Shown: positions 1 to 9,377 of the stretch, piece after piece
Layout of the letters: the number at the start of each line of letters is the position of its first letter
Numbering within the stretch: the stretch's first letter is position 1
The notes under the pieces: generated by a model
The model's database searches: none
What the model was told of the DNA's origin: nothing
Seen by the model: the letters and a program-made list of their open reading frames with translations, nothing else
Assembly: GCF_016758255.1 (NCBI RefSeq)
Contig: NZ_QYAD01000003.1
Span: 1 to 64,000 of the forward strand
From: Leucobacter chromiireducens subsp. chromiireducens
GTDB taxonomy: Bacteria; Actinomycetota; Actinomycetes; Actinomycetales; Microbacteriaceae
Direction: 5' to 3'
Length of the DNA stretch: 64,000 nt
Position numbers and translations under genes: made by a program

Positions 1-30
1 GTGCACACTATTGAGTTCTCAAAGACCAGA
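1..30 (-). promoter_or_regulatory. rRNA operon leader, boxA-like antitermination motif
   Basis: Read on the minus strand this is CTTTGAGAACTCAATAGTG, the motif found in actinobacterial rRNA leaders and spacers. Because a protein gene rather than 16S lies upstream, this should be the leader ahead of 16S, with the rRNA genes beyond position 1. The rRNA itself is not in the window. Confidence 0.75.
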
Positions 31-179
31 CACCACCCGTAGAATCCCCCGAAGGAACCCTTCCGAACAGCAACTGTGCCCCAGGCAAACACCCAACCGG
101 GCATTCGCTGCGCATTCATATAGACCGGACCGCTTCGCTTCTGCTTAGCTGCCCGGCTGCGTTGCGCTGACAAAGGAAT

Positions 180-208
180 AGATTACGCAGAATCTCCCCC
201 TCCCGCAA
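180..208 (-). promoter_or_regulatory. putative rRNA operon promoter
   Basis: On the minus strand TTGCGG (203-208) and TAATCT (180-185) are separated by 17 bp and point at the leader. About 150 bp separate it from the boxA-like motif, which leaves room for further promoters; a weaker TATATG lies near 116-121. Apart from this promoter, the rRNA leader and the hairpin at 395-442, I see nothing else in 1-454. Confidence 0.35.
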
Positions 209-394
209 ACCACCTCTCGTTCTCGGGCGTGTCTCCGCATGAATCCGCGGATCTTGTCATTTCATGCCCGCTCCCCCGCCTCTCCCACCTCCTGTCGAAG
301 AGCGATGAAACCGACCCGAAACCCCTCGTTTGCTTCCCGTTTCCGCATTTCCCGGGCGCGGCGTGGACACGACATCGCGCTTCGACCGAGAAGC

Positions 395-442
395 ACGGAA
401 CGGGCCGGGGCTTCACACGTGTGAAGCCCCGGCCCGTTCCGT
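395..442. terminator. long palindromic terminator
   Basis: A perfect 24+24 bp inverted repeat with no spacer, centred on ACACGTGT. It ends the leftward dehydrogenase operon (last stop at 455) and insulates it from the rRNA promoter. There is no T-tract, so it would be an actinobacterial I-shaped terminator. Confidence 0.75.
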
Positions 443-454
443 TGGTCACTGAGG

Positions 455-1447
455 TCACTCCGGGAGCACCGGGGCGCGTTCCGCACCCCGGACGACCGCT
501 CGCTCGAGTCGGCCAGCACGCAGCCACTCGAGAACGTTGCGCGCGGGATCAAGCGTGTAGTGCTCGAGCGATCCCGCGGAGAGGAAGGCAACGTGCGGGG
601 TAACCAGCACACGCGGGTCAGTTCGGTACGGATCGTCTTGAACGGGCGGCTCTCCAAGCAGCACGTCGAGACCAGCGCCACGGAGCGCACCGGAATCGAG
701 CGCGTCCCGGAGGGCCATAGGGTCGACGAGCTCACCACGCGACACATTGATCAGCGTCGCCCCCGACCGCATCGAGGAGATGGCGGCGGCGTCAATCGTG
801 CCCGCGGTCTCGGGCGTCAGCGGAAGATGCAGGGAGAGAACGTCGGACTCCGCGATCAGCGTCTCCCGGTCGACCAGTTCAACCCCGTGGGCTGCCGTGG
901 TAACGAAGGGGTCGTGCGCGATAACGCGACCAAACACCGGCGACGCGATCTGCGCAAGCCGCTGTGCAATCCGGCCGAAGCCAAAGAGCCCGAGGGTCAG
1001 GGTGCTGAGTCGGCGCGGCACCGCGGTGACCTCCTCGGTCCAACCGCCCGCCGCGGTGACCGCGAGGCTGCCGCGGAGCTCGCGCTCACTCGCGAGCGCG
1101 AGGGTGAGCGCGTGGGCGGCAACCTCTTCGGTCGCGGCATCCGTGAGGTTGACGATCCAAATCCCGCGTGCCTCGGCGGCCGCGCGATCGATCATGTCGA
1201 AGCCCGCGCTCATCGTTGCGATGCATGCGACGTTCGGAAGGCGCTCGAGCAGCGCCTCATCGATGCGCGCGTAACCGACAACGAGCGCAACGGCGGCTTC
1301 CGCGCCGGCGGGCAGCTCTTGCGCTTCCCCCACACGGGACGGAAGCGATGCGAGCACGGTGTCGCAACCCGCGGCCTCAAGGAGCGCGCGGCCGGGCGCG
1401 GGATCAAGATCAGTCTGGTCAGTAAAGAGGACAAGCGGCCGGGTCAT
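455..1447 (-). CDS. D-isomer-specific 2-hydroxyacid dehydrogenase
   Basis: NAD(P)-dependent reductase of the D-2-hydroxyacid dehydrogenase family, interconverting a 2-oxoacid and a 2-hydroxyacid in the cytosol. The 330 residues show the Rossmann motif GFGRIA (156-161), the segment NVSRGE with catalytic Arg237, Glu266 in LLGEPP and His285 in TPHVAF, so the active site is intact. Its ATG overlaps the stop of the TPP enzyme by 4 bp (ATGA), so the two are translationally coupled and probably act on related oxoacids. The substrate cannot be read from sequence; the position beside a 2-oxoacid decarboxylase-like enzyme suggests it handles the same or a product oxoacid. Confidence 0.88.
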   Translation of the reverse strand: MTRPLVLFTDQTDLDPAPGRALLEAAGCDTVLASLPSRVGEAQELPAGAEAAVALVVGYARIDEALLERLPNVACIATMSAGFDMIDRAAAEARGIWIVNLTDAATEEVAAHALTLALASERELRGSLAVTAAGGWTEEVTAVPRRLSTLTLGLFGFGRIAQRLAQIASPVFGRVIAHDPFVTTAAHGVELVDRETLIAESDVLSLHLPLTPETAGTIDAAAISSMRSGATLINVSRGELVDPMALRDALDSGALRGAGLDVLLGEPPVQDDPYRTDPRVLVTPHVAFLSAGSLEHYTLDPARNVLEWLRAGRLERAVVRGAERAPVLPE

Positions 1448-3147
1448 GCTACGTCTCCGTTCAGACGGTCGAGGTGGGTCGGCGCGAAGAGTTCGAGCAG
1501 CGCGGAGAGTACGATGACGCGAGGCTTGCCAGCCTCGAGCGCGCGGGCGACCACCGCGGGTGCGTCCTCGAGCGTGGTCTCCTCCGCCGCGATCCCGAAC
1601 GACTCGGCGAGCGCAACATAGTTCGGCCGAGCGAGCTCGGTCGCGGTTGCCGCACCGAATGCGCCCTCCATGTACTCGCGAAGCACGCCGTAGCCCCCAT
1701 CGTCGACGATGAGCCAGACAACAGGCAGGTCGTGCTGCGCCGCGACTGCGAGCTCAGCGATGCCGTAGAGCGCGCCACCGTCACCGGAGACCGCGAGCAC
1801 CGCGCCGGTCTCGCCCTGCACGCGGCGACCGAACGCCGCACCGAGCGCTGCGGGGAAGCCGTAGCCCAGGCCACCGGCACCCTGCGCTGAGGCGAACTCC
1901 ACGCCGCGCGCATCCCAAGCGGACCACGCCCAGTAGGCGAGGATCGTCATGTCCCAGTACACGCGGGTATCCGCAGGAACCGCCTCACGGAGGCCACGCA
2001 CGAGTGCGAGCTCCGCCTCGCGGCCCTGTCCCTCCACGCGATCGCGCACGGTGGTGAGCAGCTGTGAGATCTGCGCGGCGGCGTCAGCGCGGCGTGCTTC
2101 CGTCGAGCTGCGCCCGAGCCCCGCGAGCGCGGTGTCGAGCCCGGCAAGCGCGAGCTTCGCATCGGCGTGAATACCGATCCCGATGTGATTCGAGCCGATC
2201 TTGCCGAGGTCTGCTTCGATCTGGATCACCTGGCCGTGCGGGCGGAAGGTGTGGTAGTTGCTCGAGAGCTCGCCCACGCCGCTGCCCACAATGAGCAGCA
2301 CATCGGCGTCTTCAAGAAACTCGGTCGTGGCGATGTCTTCAATCCAGCCCTGCGCGGAGAGCGGGTGCGTCCACGGCAGCGCCGTCTTGCCGCTGAACGT
2401 GGTCACGACGGGGGCATCGAGTCGCTCGGCGAGCGCCGCGAGCTCGGCCTGCGCGCCCGCGCGCACCACGCCGCCGCCCGCGAAGATCACCGGCCGCACG
2501 GCACCCGCGAGTGCGGCCGCTGCGAAGTCGATCGTCTCAGCGATGGGAGCGAGCGGGGCCGGGGTGCCAGCGAGCGTGGCGCCCTCGAGTGCGGGCACGA
2601 GCGCATCGGCCGGGGCGAGCAGGATGTCCTGCGGCACCTCGACGAGCACGGGGCCCTGCGGCACGGCGGCAGCGATGCGCCACGCCTCGGCCATCGCGGT
2701 GGGGATCTGGGCCATCGTGCGCACGGTCACCACGTGCTTCACCACGCCGCGGAACGAGTCCGACTGCTGCGGCAGTTCGTGCAGGTAACCGTGGCGACCG
2801 CCCCCGAGCCCCGCGACGGGGATCTGCGCGCTGAGCGCGAGCACGGGGATCGAGGAGGCGGCAGCCTCCTGCAGCGCGGCGAGCGAGGTGAGCGCACCGG
2901 GGCCGGTCGAGAGCAGCAGGGGTGCCACCTCTCCGGTGACGCGAGCGAGGCCATCGGCCATGAAGCCCGCGTTGTTCTCGACGCGTGCGGACAGGTACGC
3001 AAGATCCGAGCGCCGCAGCGCGTCGAAGAGCCCGAGCGCGTGCTGGCCGGGCAGACCGACAACGCCGCGAGCGCCGAGCGCGACGAGCGTCTCAAGAACG
3101 ACGTCGCCGCCGATCCGCTGTCCGGTATCTGTTGAGTGCGTGGTCAT
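1444..3147 (-). CDS. thiamine pyrophosphate-dependent enzyme (acetolactate synthase / 5-guanidino-2-oxopentanoate decarboxylase-like)
   Basis: A 567-residue protein with the three-domain plan of the acetolactate synthase/pyruvate decarboxylase superfamily: N-terminal pyrimidine-binding domain with the cofactor-activating Glu57 in ARVENNAGF, a central domain, and a C-terminal PP-binding domain with GDGG at about 455 followed by VDDGGYG. The start has a good site (AGGAGG) 5-6 nt upstream. It follows the symporter and precedes the hydroxyacid dehydrogenase. Since true biosynthetic ALS is normally beside ilvN/ilvC, which are absent, a catabolic 2-oxoacid decarboxylase is more likely. The nearby ureohydrolase makes AruI-type 2-ketoarginine decarboxylation a reasonable but unproven guess. 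Confidence 0.8.
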   Translation of the reverse strand: MTTHSTDTGQRIGGDVVLETLVALGARGVVGLPGQHALGLFDALRRSDLAYLSARVENNAGFMADGLARVTGEVAPLLLSTGPGALTSLAALQEAAASSIPVLALSAQIPVAGLGGGRHGYLHELPQQSDSFRGVVKHVVTVRTMAQIPTAMAEAWRIAAAVPQGPVLVEVPQDILLAPADALVPALEGATLAGTPAPLAPIAETIDFAAAALAGAVRPVIFAGGGVVRAGAQAELAALAERLDAPVVTTFSGKTALPWTHPLSAQGWIEDIATTEFLEDADVLLIVGSGVGELSSNYHTFRPHGQVIQIEADLGKIGSNHIGIGIHADAKLALAGLDTALAGLGRSSTEARRADAAAQISQLLTTVRDRVEGQGREAELALVRGLREAVPADTRVYWDMTILAYWAWSAWDARGVEFASAQGAGGLGYGFPAALGAAFGRRVQGETGAVLAVSGDGGALYGIAELAVAAQHDLPVVWLIVDDGGYGVLREYMEGAFGAATATELARPNYVALAESFGIAAEETTLEDAPAVVARALEAGKPRVIVLSALLELFAPTHLDRLNGDVA

Positions 3148-3199
3148 GATTCCTCCTGGAAAAGAAGTGGGACGTGACTGGCACTCGGTTCGGATGTGG

Positions 3200-3236
3200 A
3201 TCCGGCACCGCGGGCGTGCCCTCCGCGGTGCCGGAT
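3200..3236 (-). terminator. intercistronic hairpin between symporter and TPP enzyme
   Basis: A 14-bp perfect stem (3200-3213 with 3223-3236) and a 9-nt loop in the 123-bp gap between two same-strand genes. No T-tract follows. It could be a partial terminator or an RNA-stability element that makes symporter and enzyme levels differ within one operon. Confidence 0.55.
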
Positions 3237-3270
3237 TGCGCAGCCGAAGCTGCGCAGGCTGTCAGGCGTT

Positions 3271-4776
3271 CTAGCGCTGCACCTCGTCGTACACGACGTC
3301 GTTGACGGCGGTGCGGTCGTCGAGGCTGAGGCGGTGCGTCCACTCATCGATGATGGGTGCGGGCGTCGGCTTCGTGAGCAGGCTGACCACCACGTAGGTG
3401 ACGAGGCTCGCGAGGAGGCTGAAGTAGATCGGCTCGTTCGCGAGGATGCCCCAGATCGACATCGACACGATCACTACCGCGGCGCCGACGAGCATGCTCG
3501 CAAGGGCTCCGGCGCGGGTGCCGCGCTTCCAGAACAGACCGCCGACGATCGCGACGAGCAGGCCGCCCACCAGGATGTCGTAGGCAATCGTGAGCGCGGC
3601 GACCACGTCAGTGACCAGTGTCGAAATAAACATGGTGATGCCGGCGAGCACAAAGATCGTCACGCGGTAGCCGGTGAGGCTCTCGCCGCCCACGTGGCCG
3701 TCATGCACCTCGACCTGCTGCGACTTCATTCCGAAGAGACGGCGGATCGCGGGGAACAGGTCGGTCGTGAAGACCGTCGCGGAGGCGATAAGCGCGCCGC
3801 TCGCGGTGGACATCATTGCGGAGAGTGCCGCGGCGAGCACGATGCCGCGCACACCCGGCGGCAGCATCTCCTGCGCCATGAACGCGAATGCGTCGTTGCG
3901 GTTGTCCATCTCGGGGAAGAGGACGCGCGCGGCCATACCGATGAGCGCACCAGCGAATGCGTAGAGGAGGCAGTACACACCGGAGGTGATGCCGCCCCAC
4001 TTTGCGACGCGCGGGGTGCGTGCGGTGACCACGCGCTGCCAGATGTCCTGACCGATGAGCAGACCGAGCGTGTAAACGATGATGTACGTCACGATCGTCA
4101 TGCCGCCGATCGACCACGGCGAGAAGAAGGAGTCGCCGAGGCGCTCGCGGATGCCGTCCCAGCCGCCGGCTTCCTCGGAGGCGGAGATGAGCGCGATGGG
4201 GAGCAGCAGCAGGAACATGCCGATCGTCTTGATGACGAACTGCACGACGTCGGTCATGGTGATCGACCACATGCCGCCCATGATCGAGTACACGGCGACG
4301 ATGCTGCCGCCGATGATGACGCCCCACAGGTTCGAGATGCCGAAGAGCACGTGGAAGATCGTGGCGTAGGCGAGCGTCGAGGTAACCGTGAGCATCAGCG
4401 TGTAGAGGAACATCACGATGCCCGAGATGAGGCCGTTCGAGCCGCCGTAGCGGAGGTCGAGCATCTCGGTGACGGTGGTGACTTTGAGCTTCACGATGCG
4501 CTTCGCCAGGAAGGCGCTGAGCAGCAGGATCCCCAGCCCGATCGCGGTAACCAGCCAGGCGCCGGAGATGCCATACTCCCAGCCGAGTCCGATGCCGCCG
4601 ACGGTGGATGCACCGCCGAGCACGATGGCAGACATCGCACCGGAGTACATGAAGCCGCCGAGGCGACGGCCGGCGACGAGGTAGTCGCTCTTCGACTTCG
4701 AGCGGCGCATGCCCCAGTAGCCGACACCGAGGATGCCGATGAGATACGCCGCGATGACGATGTAGTCCAGGACCAC
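3271..4776 (-). CDS. sodium:solute symporter family protein
   Basis: Integral membrane carrier of the SSS family (PutP-like), 501 residues with about 13 hydrophobic segments beginning at residue 4 and the GGASTVGGIGLGWEYG region in the second helix area. It should use the sodium gradient to import a small organic solute. The GTG start is fixed by TAGGAGGA six bases upstream. It is first in a leftward operon with the TPP enzyme and the dehydrogenase and is divergent from a PucR regulator, so it is probably the inducer-controlled uptake step of this pathway. Substrate unknown; an amino acid or guanidino acid would fit the neighbourhood. Confidence 0.88.
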   Translation of the reverse strand: MVLDYIVIAAYLIGILGVGYWGMRRSKSKSDYLVAGRRLGGFMYSGAMSAIVLGGASTVGGIGLGWEYGISGAWLVTAIGLGILLLSAFLAKRIVKLKVTTVTEMLDLRYGGSNGLISGIVMFLYTLMLTVTSTLAYATIFHVLFGISNLWGVIIGGSIVAVYSIMGGMWSITMTDVVQFVIKTIGMFLLLLPIALISASEEAGGWDGIRERLGDSFFSPWSIGGMTIVTYIIVYTLGLLIGQDIWQRVVTARTPRVAKWGGITSGVYCLLYAFAGALIGMAARVLFPEMDNRNDAFAFMAQEMLPPGVRGIVLAAALSAMMSTASGALIASATVFTTDLFPAIRRLFGMKSQQVEVHDGHVGGESLTGYRVTIFVLAGITMFISTLVTDVVAALTIAYDILVGGLLVAIVGGLFWKRGTRAGALASMLVGAAVVIVSMSIWGILANEPIYFSLLASLVTYVVVSLLTKPTPAPIIDEWTHRLSLDDRTAVNDVVYDEVQR

Positions 4777-4980
4777 AGTGTCCTCCTAGTGGGGTGGATG
4801 GGATCTGCGCCGACGCCCACGTTCATCGACGCTGAGTGTGTGTTACCTCACGGAAAGGTACTCGCCTTCAGCGAGCATGTATTGCGAAGAATGTCCCACT
4901 TCGTTCACTGAATGGGATAATTCATCCTGGAGATTGGGATCACGCCCGATCTCACCCGCCCCAACCGCAAGGAGCACCCC
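4777..4980. promoter_or_regulatory. divergent promoter region, symporter / PucR
   Basis: About 200 bp between divergent genes. A GATAAT (4916-4921) could be the -10 of the rightward regulator gene. An imperfect inverted repeat TCCCA...TGGGA (4894-4917) overlaps it and is a candidate PucR operator. A short CTCGC/GCGAG hairpin lies at 4861-4875 in the presumed leader of the symporter mRNA. Confidence 0.4.
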
Positions 4981-6684
4981 ATGCAGCCGGTCACTCAGGC
5001 CCGGGATCGCGCGACCGTGCCGCTCGCGACGCTGCTCGACGAGCCCGCGTTCGGGGCGGCGCTCCTCTCCCCCGCACCCGCCGACCTCGCGACGGATCCC
5101 GAACTCGAGGCGCGCGTCCGCAGCACACCGGTGGCCTCGTCGATCGTCATCGAGCTCGACGACCCCGGCGCGTACATGTTGCCCGGCGACCTCCTCCTCG
5201 TAACGGGGCTCGCGATCACGGGGGATCCGGAACGGGACGCCGCGTACGCCGCGCGCCTGCACGCGGCGGGGGTGTCCGCGCTCGTTTTCGGCCTCGAGCC
5301 CGTGCACGCAGAGGTGCCACAAGGGCTCGTTGCCGCGTGCCAGGCCCTCGACTTTCCGCTCGTCGCCCTGCCGCCGCACGTCTATTTTGCGGCGGTGACA
5401 AGCGTGCTGAACCGCGCACTCGAGACCGAGCGCACGCGCGCCCTCGAGTCGATGAACACGCTCGCACGTCGGCTGACCGAGGCCTCACTGCAGCACCGCC
5501 CCGCGCAGCGACTCGTGGAGGAACTCGCCCAGCAGGGCACGGGGTGGGCCGTGCTGCAGATCGAGGACGAGGTGTATCGGAGCGGCGAACTGCCGGTCGG
5601 CCTCCCTCTTGAAGCGACAATCGCCGAGTTGCGCGAGCGACTTGCCGCCCAACCCCGCGCGCGCGGCTCACAGCCGACGGTGTTCACCACGGTCACAGCT
5701 GGCGGGTGGGGGCCCGCGGCGGGCTCCGGTGCGCGCATGCGAGCGGGCGCCGACTCGGGCACTGAGTACGAGGTGGCCGCACACGAGGCCGGGCCCCGGC
5801 GGGCGCGATCCCGGGGGCCCGGCGCCGGCGCCATCCTGCTGCTGGGGCGCGCGCCCAGGCTCACTCGCACCGATCTCACGGCGCTGCAGCTCGCAGCAAA
5901 CCTCGTTGGCCTCGTGCTGCAATTGCCCGCTGCGCAGTCGATGGCGGTCGATCAACTCCTCATGCATCTCATGACCGATTCGCCCGGCATCACGATCCCG
6001 GGAGCGGAGCGGGATCGCTTCGCGCGGCTGCTCACCAACTCGTTCGGCGGCAATGCGCGGCGAGCGCACGCGGTGATCGCCGTGCGGGATCCGGGTCGCG
6101 CGCTCGCCCACGATCCCGTGCCCGGCGATGGCACGGTTGCCTCCGACGCAGCCTGGCTGCGGCGGCTCCTCCACACGCCGTTCGTCGAGCACCGGGCGCG
6201 ACGCCTGCGCGCGTTCGTCGGGGCGCCTCCCTCCCCCGGCGAACTGGATCGCGCGCGCGAGCTCGGCTGGCTGCTCGCGGTGAGCGCCGCGCACGACTTT
6301 GGTGATCTGCCTGCCGCGATGCGGGAAGCGGAGGAGCACGCGCGGGCCGCACTGCACCTGCGTCAGCACATCGACGGCGCTGCCGCCCCCGCGGCCGGCG
6401 TCTGGCCGCTCGGCGCGGCGGCCGATCCGGCGGTTGCGCGCGCCGCCGCCGCACAGTGGCTGGCGCCCATCCTGGGGCCGGAGCACGAGGAGCCGCGCCG
6501 CGTACTCGTCGCATGGCTGCACCATCACGGAGCGTGGGATCGCACGGCGCGCGAGCTCGAGCTGCACCGCAACACTGTGCGGCGGCTCGTCGCGGAAGCG
6601 CAGGCGCTTCTCGGGCGCGACCTGGAGGATCCGCTCGAGCGGGCGCGGGTGCTGCTCGCGCTCACGGCCCTCGACGCGGGCTGA
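4981..6684 (+). CDS. PucR family transcriptional regulator
   Basis: A 567-residue cytosolic regulator. The N-terminal part (about 15-125) resembles the purine-catabolism regulator domain, the centre is a poorly conserved sensory region, and the C-terminal 60 residues form the PucR-type helix-turn-helix (HHHGAWDRTARELELHRNTVRR). AAGGAG lies 6-7 nt before the ATG. PucR proteins usually sense a pathway intermediate and control the adjacent operon, so the divergent symporter-TPP enzyme-dehydrogenase operon is its probable target. Despite the family name, control of purine degradation is not implied, since no purine ring-opening genes are here. Confidence 0.88.
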   Translation: MQPVTQARDRATVPLATLLDEPAFGAALLSPAPADLATDPELEARVRSTPVASSIVIELDDPGAYMLPGDLLLVTGLAITGDPERDAAYAARLHAAGVSALVFGLEPVHAEVPQGLVAACQALDFPLVALPPHVYFAAVTSVLNRALETERTRALESMNTLARRLTEASLQHRPAQRLVEELAQQGTGWAVLQIEDEVYRSGELPVGLPLEATIAELRERLAAQPRARGSQPTVFTTVTAGGWGPAAGSGARMRAGADSGTEYEVAAHEAGPRRARSRGPGAGAILLLGRAPRLTRTDLTALQLAANLVGLVLQLPAAQSMAVDQLLMHLMTDSPGITIPGAERDRFARLLTNSFGGNARRAHAVIAVRDPGRALAHDPVPGDGTVASDAAWLRRLLHTPFVEHRARRLRAFVGAPPSPGELDRARELGWLLAVSAAHDFGDLPAAMREAEEHARAALHLRQHIDGAAAPAAGVWPLGAAADPAVARAAAAQWLAPILGPEHEEPRRVLVAWLHHHGAWDRTARELELHRNTVRRLVAEAQALLGRDLEDPLERARVLLALTALDAG

Positions 6685-6689
6685 GCTCG

Positions 6690-7319
6690 CTAGGGAAAGC
6701 GGGCGACCGCGCGCACCGGGGAGCCGTCGATGCCGAGCAGCCGGAGCGGCAGCACCGAGAGCTCGACAACATCGGGCACGTGGGCCAAGCCCGCGAGATT
6801 CTCAATGATCGCGCCGCCTCGCCCCAGCCACAGCTCGTGCACCGGCATACCGGCATCGCCGCCGGTGGGGTCCGGGCTCAGCGTGTCGACGCCGAGCACG
6901 CGAGCACCCCGATCCCACAGCGCTGCGGCCAGATCGCGCGACAGAGCAGGGTGCGCGAGCGCGGTCTCGGTGCCGAAGTGCTCGTCCCACCCGGTAGCGA
7001 TGCAGACGATAAGGGGCAGAGCGCTGGGCAGGTCTAGATCCGCCGGGCCGACCAAGCGCTCCGGGCCGGGCGCCGCGACGCGCAGCACGCGAGCTTCGCC
7101 CCAGAGCCACTCGAGCGGGATCGCGTCGACCGGCCCGCCGTCGGCGCGCACGTGTGCGGGCGCATCGATGTGTGTGCCCGCGTGCGAACCGAGATCGAGT
7201 CGGGAAACAGCCACGCCGTCCGCGTCGACCGTGAGCGCGGGCGCAATCGTCACTTCGGGATCGCCCGGGTACACGGGCATGCCCGCGGCGATCGGCTGGC
7301 TGAGGTCGACGGTGTGCAC
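6690..7319 (-). CDS. cyclase family protein (kynurenine formamidase-like metal hydrolase)
   Basis: 209-residue member of the cyclase/kynurenine formamidase family, with the metal-binding signature HAGTHIDAPAH in its first third. These enzymes are Zn/Mn-dependent cytosolic amide or lactone hydrolases. GTG start. It is convergent with pucR, with stop codons only 5 bp apart, and divergent from the beta-rich hypothetical gene. No kynurenine-pathway genes are in the window, so a role in tryptophan degradation is not supported; opening or closing of a cyclic intermediate of the local catabolic pathway is possible. Confidence 0.8.
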   Translation of the reverse strand: MHTVDLSQPIAAGMPVYPGDPEVTIAPALTVDADGVAVSRLDLGSHAGTHIDAPAHVRADGGPVDAIPLEWLWGEARVLRVAAPGPERLVGPADLDLPSALPLIVCIATGWDEHFGTETALAHPALSRDLAAALWDRGARVLGVDTLSPDPTGGDAGMPVHELWLGRGGAIIENLAGLAHVPDVVELSVLPLRLLGIDGSPVRAVARFP

Positions 7320-7367
7320 ACCGCCACGCTACCGCCCGTTCGGTGGCGCGCACCAGCAGCAGAGAGC

Positions 7368-8348
7368 ATGAGCCAACTCCGTCGTTCCGCTGGACTGATC
7401 TGGGTCGATGACAGCCACCCGCTCCACGATTCCGGCGTGACCGCCTGGCGGCCAGCACGCGATGAGCTCACTCTGCTCGCCAGCGATCCCGCCCTCGCGC
7501 ACTTCGCCGCCCACCGCTTGTACGGGGTAGCCGAGGATGGTGGCGTGCTCGCGCTCGGCACGGATACCGTGTTCCGCGGCGCGAACCGCACGGACCTCAC
7601 CATTGGGCGCCGTGACGGCACGGTCCTGCTGCACACCCGCGACTTCTTGGTCTACGGCGTGGTGTTCGCGCACGATGCACGGGTGATCCTGCTCGAGTCG
7701 TTCAAGAACAAACCGCGCCGGTTCGTGTTCAACGACGCGACCGGCCACTACGAGGATGCGGGCGTGCTCGCGCGCGACTTCCGACAGCACGCGGGCGGGC
7801 TTGATCCGCGCAGCGAGCGATTCGTGGCCGCGGCGCAGAGCCGCACGGCCGGCCGGGTCGTGGTCACCGATCTCGCAACAGGCGAGGTCGCGGAGCGCAA
7901 ACTGAAGCTCGGACTGGTGCACTCGGTGACCTTCGTGGCGGGCGGAGACGGACTGATCGTACGCTCGGGCGACGCTGTGGTGACCCGCTACTCCCGCGAT
8001 TGGGAAGTGGAGTGGCACGTCGACGGCGCGAGCTGGCACGGCGCACCCCCGCGTGATCAGCCCGAGCTCGGCACCTTGAAGCTCGGGGCCGACGTATTCG
8101 AGACGGGTGACGGTTCCCTCCTCTGCGTTGCGGCGGCCAGCACCATGGCCAGCGCGTGGGGAACCGAGTACCTGCTTGACCCGGCGAGTGGCGAAGTGTT
8201 GCACCACATCGACGCCTCGCAGGGGCGCGGGCGGGTGGTGGGCCCCGTCGCCGAGCGCGAGCTGCTGCTCTTCACCGGGCACACGCTCAGCCTCCCCGAC
8301 GGTACCGTCAGCGGGCTCCCCGCCGCGCCGTTCCGCGACGCGCACTAA
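7368..8348 (+). CDS. hypothetical protein, beta-rich (propeller-like)
   Basis: 326 residues, unrecognised. The sequence alternates short hydrophobic strands with turns and repeated blade-like stretches (for example VVVTDLATGEVAERKL and AVVTRYSRDWEVEWHV), as in WD40-like or PQQ-like beta-propellers. No signal peptide or membrane segment, so probably cytosolic. The ATG at 7368 is chosen because it begins the conserved-looking region directly after the divergent cyclase start; no Shine-Dalgarno is obvious. It ends before a strong bidirectional terminator. Function unknown. Confidence 0.7.
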   Translation: MSQLRRSAGLIWVDDSHPLHDSGVTAWRPARDELTLLASDPALAHFAAHRLYGVAEDGGVLALGTDTVFRGANRTDLTIGRRDGTVLLHTRDFLVYGVVFAHDARVILLESFKNKPRRFVFNDATGHYEDAGVLARDFRQHAGGLDPRSERFVAAAQSRTAGRVVVTDLATGEVAERKLKLGLVHSVTFVAGGDGLIVRSGDAVVTRYSRDWEVEWHVDGASWHGAPPRDQPELGTLKLGADVFETGDGSLLCVAAASTMASAWGTEYLLDPASGEVLHHIDASQGRGRVVGPVAERELLLFTGHTLSLPDGTVSGLPAAPFRDAH

Positions 8349-8349
8349 A

Positions 8350-8401
8350 TGCGACGAGGGCCCTGGCCCCGACATCCGTCGGGGCCAGGGCCCTCGTCGC
8401 A
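8350..8401. terminator. bidirectional hairpin terminator
   Basis: A perfect 24-bp stem with a 4-nt loop (atcc, 8374-8377) between convergent genes. GC-rich, without T-tract. Confidence 0.85.
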
Positions 8402-8429
8402 GCAAGACCGCTGCTGCCGGTCGCGGTGA

Positions 8430-9377
8430 CTAGTCGCGTGCCGCCATCGCGCTGACGAGCTCGTACACCACGTGGCTCGCGGCGATCGCGGTGATCTGTG
8501 CGTGGTCGTAGGCCGGAGCGACCTCGACGACGTCTGCGCCCACGATGTGCAGGTCGGCGAGACCACGGATCAGGCGGAGCATCTCGCGGCTCGTGAGACC
8601 GCCGGCCTCGGGCGTGCCGGTGCCGGGGGCGTGCGAGGGATCCAGCACGTCGATGTCGATCGAAATGTAGAGCGGCTTATCGCCCACGCGCTTGCGGATC
8701 TTCTCGAGTGCAGCGGGGATGCCGTGCTCCTCGATGAACTCGCTCGTGACGATCTGGAAGCCGAGCATCGCGTCGTCCTCAAGATCCTGCTTGCCGTAGA
8801 GCGGGCCACGGGTACCACCGTGCATCGACGCGGTCATGTCGATGAGGCCCTCTTCCGACGCGCGGCGGAACGGGGTGCCGTGCGTGGTCGGGGCACCAAA
8901 GTAGGTGTCCCACGTATCGAGGTGCGCGTCGAAGTGCAGCACGGCGACCGGGCCGTGCTTCTTGTTGATGGCGCGCAGCAGCGGGAGCGCGATCGTGTGG
9001 TCGCCACCAACGGTGACAATCTTGTCGACCTTCTCGCCGAGATCGGTGGCGGCGGCCTCGACCTGCGCGACGGCCTCATCGAGGTTGAACGGGTTCGCCA
9101 CGATGTCGCCGGCGTCAACAACCTGCTTGACAGAGAAGGGCGACACATCCTGCGCCGGGTTGTACGGACGCAGCAGACGCGAAGCCTCACGCACGTGCGC
9201 GGGGCCGAAGCGCGCGCCCGGGCGGAAGCTCACGCCCGTGTCGAAGGGCACTCCCACGACGGCGATGTCTGCCGAGGGCACATCTTCGATGCGCGGCAGC
9301 TTGGCAAATGTGGCAATTCCGGCGTAGCGCGGGGTCAGGCTGGCGTCGACCGGCCCCTGCGGGGTGTGATCAGTCAC
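8430..9377 (-). CDS. agmatinase / guanidinobutyrase-type ureohydrolase
   Basis: 315-residue Mn-dependent ureohydrolase, releasing urea from a guanidino compound. All metal-site motifs are present: GGDH (124-127), HFDAHLD (148-154) and the loop [18 protein letters not shown] with Asp241 and Asp243. The GTG at 9377 is preferred over an upstream ATG at 9458 because AAAGGA lies 9 nt before it, length then matches the family, and the longer form would run across the divergent promoter. Whether the substrate is agmatine, 4-guanidinobutyrate or another guanidino acid cannot be decided from these motifs; the nearby TPP enzyme favours guanidinobutyrate. Confidence 0.9.
   Translation of the reverse strand: MTDHTPQGPVDASLTPRYAGIATFAKLPRIEDVPSADIAVVGVPFDTGVSFRPGARFGPAHVREASRLLRPYNPAQDVSPFSVKQVVDAGDIVANPFNLDEAVAQVEAAATDLGEKVDKIVTVGGDHTIALPLLRAINKKHGPVAVLHFDAHLDTWDTYFGAPTTHGTPFRRASEEGLIDMTASMHGGTRGPLYGKQDLEDDAMLGFQIVTSEFIEEHGIPAALEKIRKRVGDKPLYISIDIDVLDPSHAPGTGTPEAGGLTSREMLRLIRGLADLHIVGADVVEVAPAYDHAQITAIAASHVVYELVSAMAARD

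Noticed and set aside
4861-4875. CTCGC-CTTCA-GCGAG hairpin as a riboswitch
   Set aside because: Only a 5-bp stem; no conserved guanidine or other riboswitch core was recognisable in the leader of the symporter.
3196-4911. Long rightward open frame of 571 codons opposite the symporter
   Set aside because: Charged, His/Asp/Glu/Arg-rich shadow of the symporter gene caused by high GC; no homology-like features.
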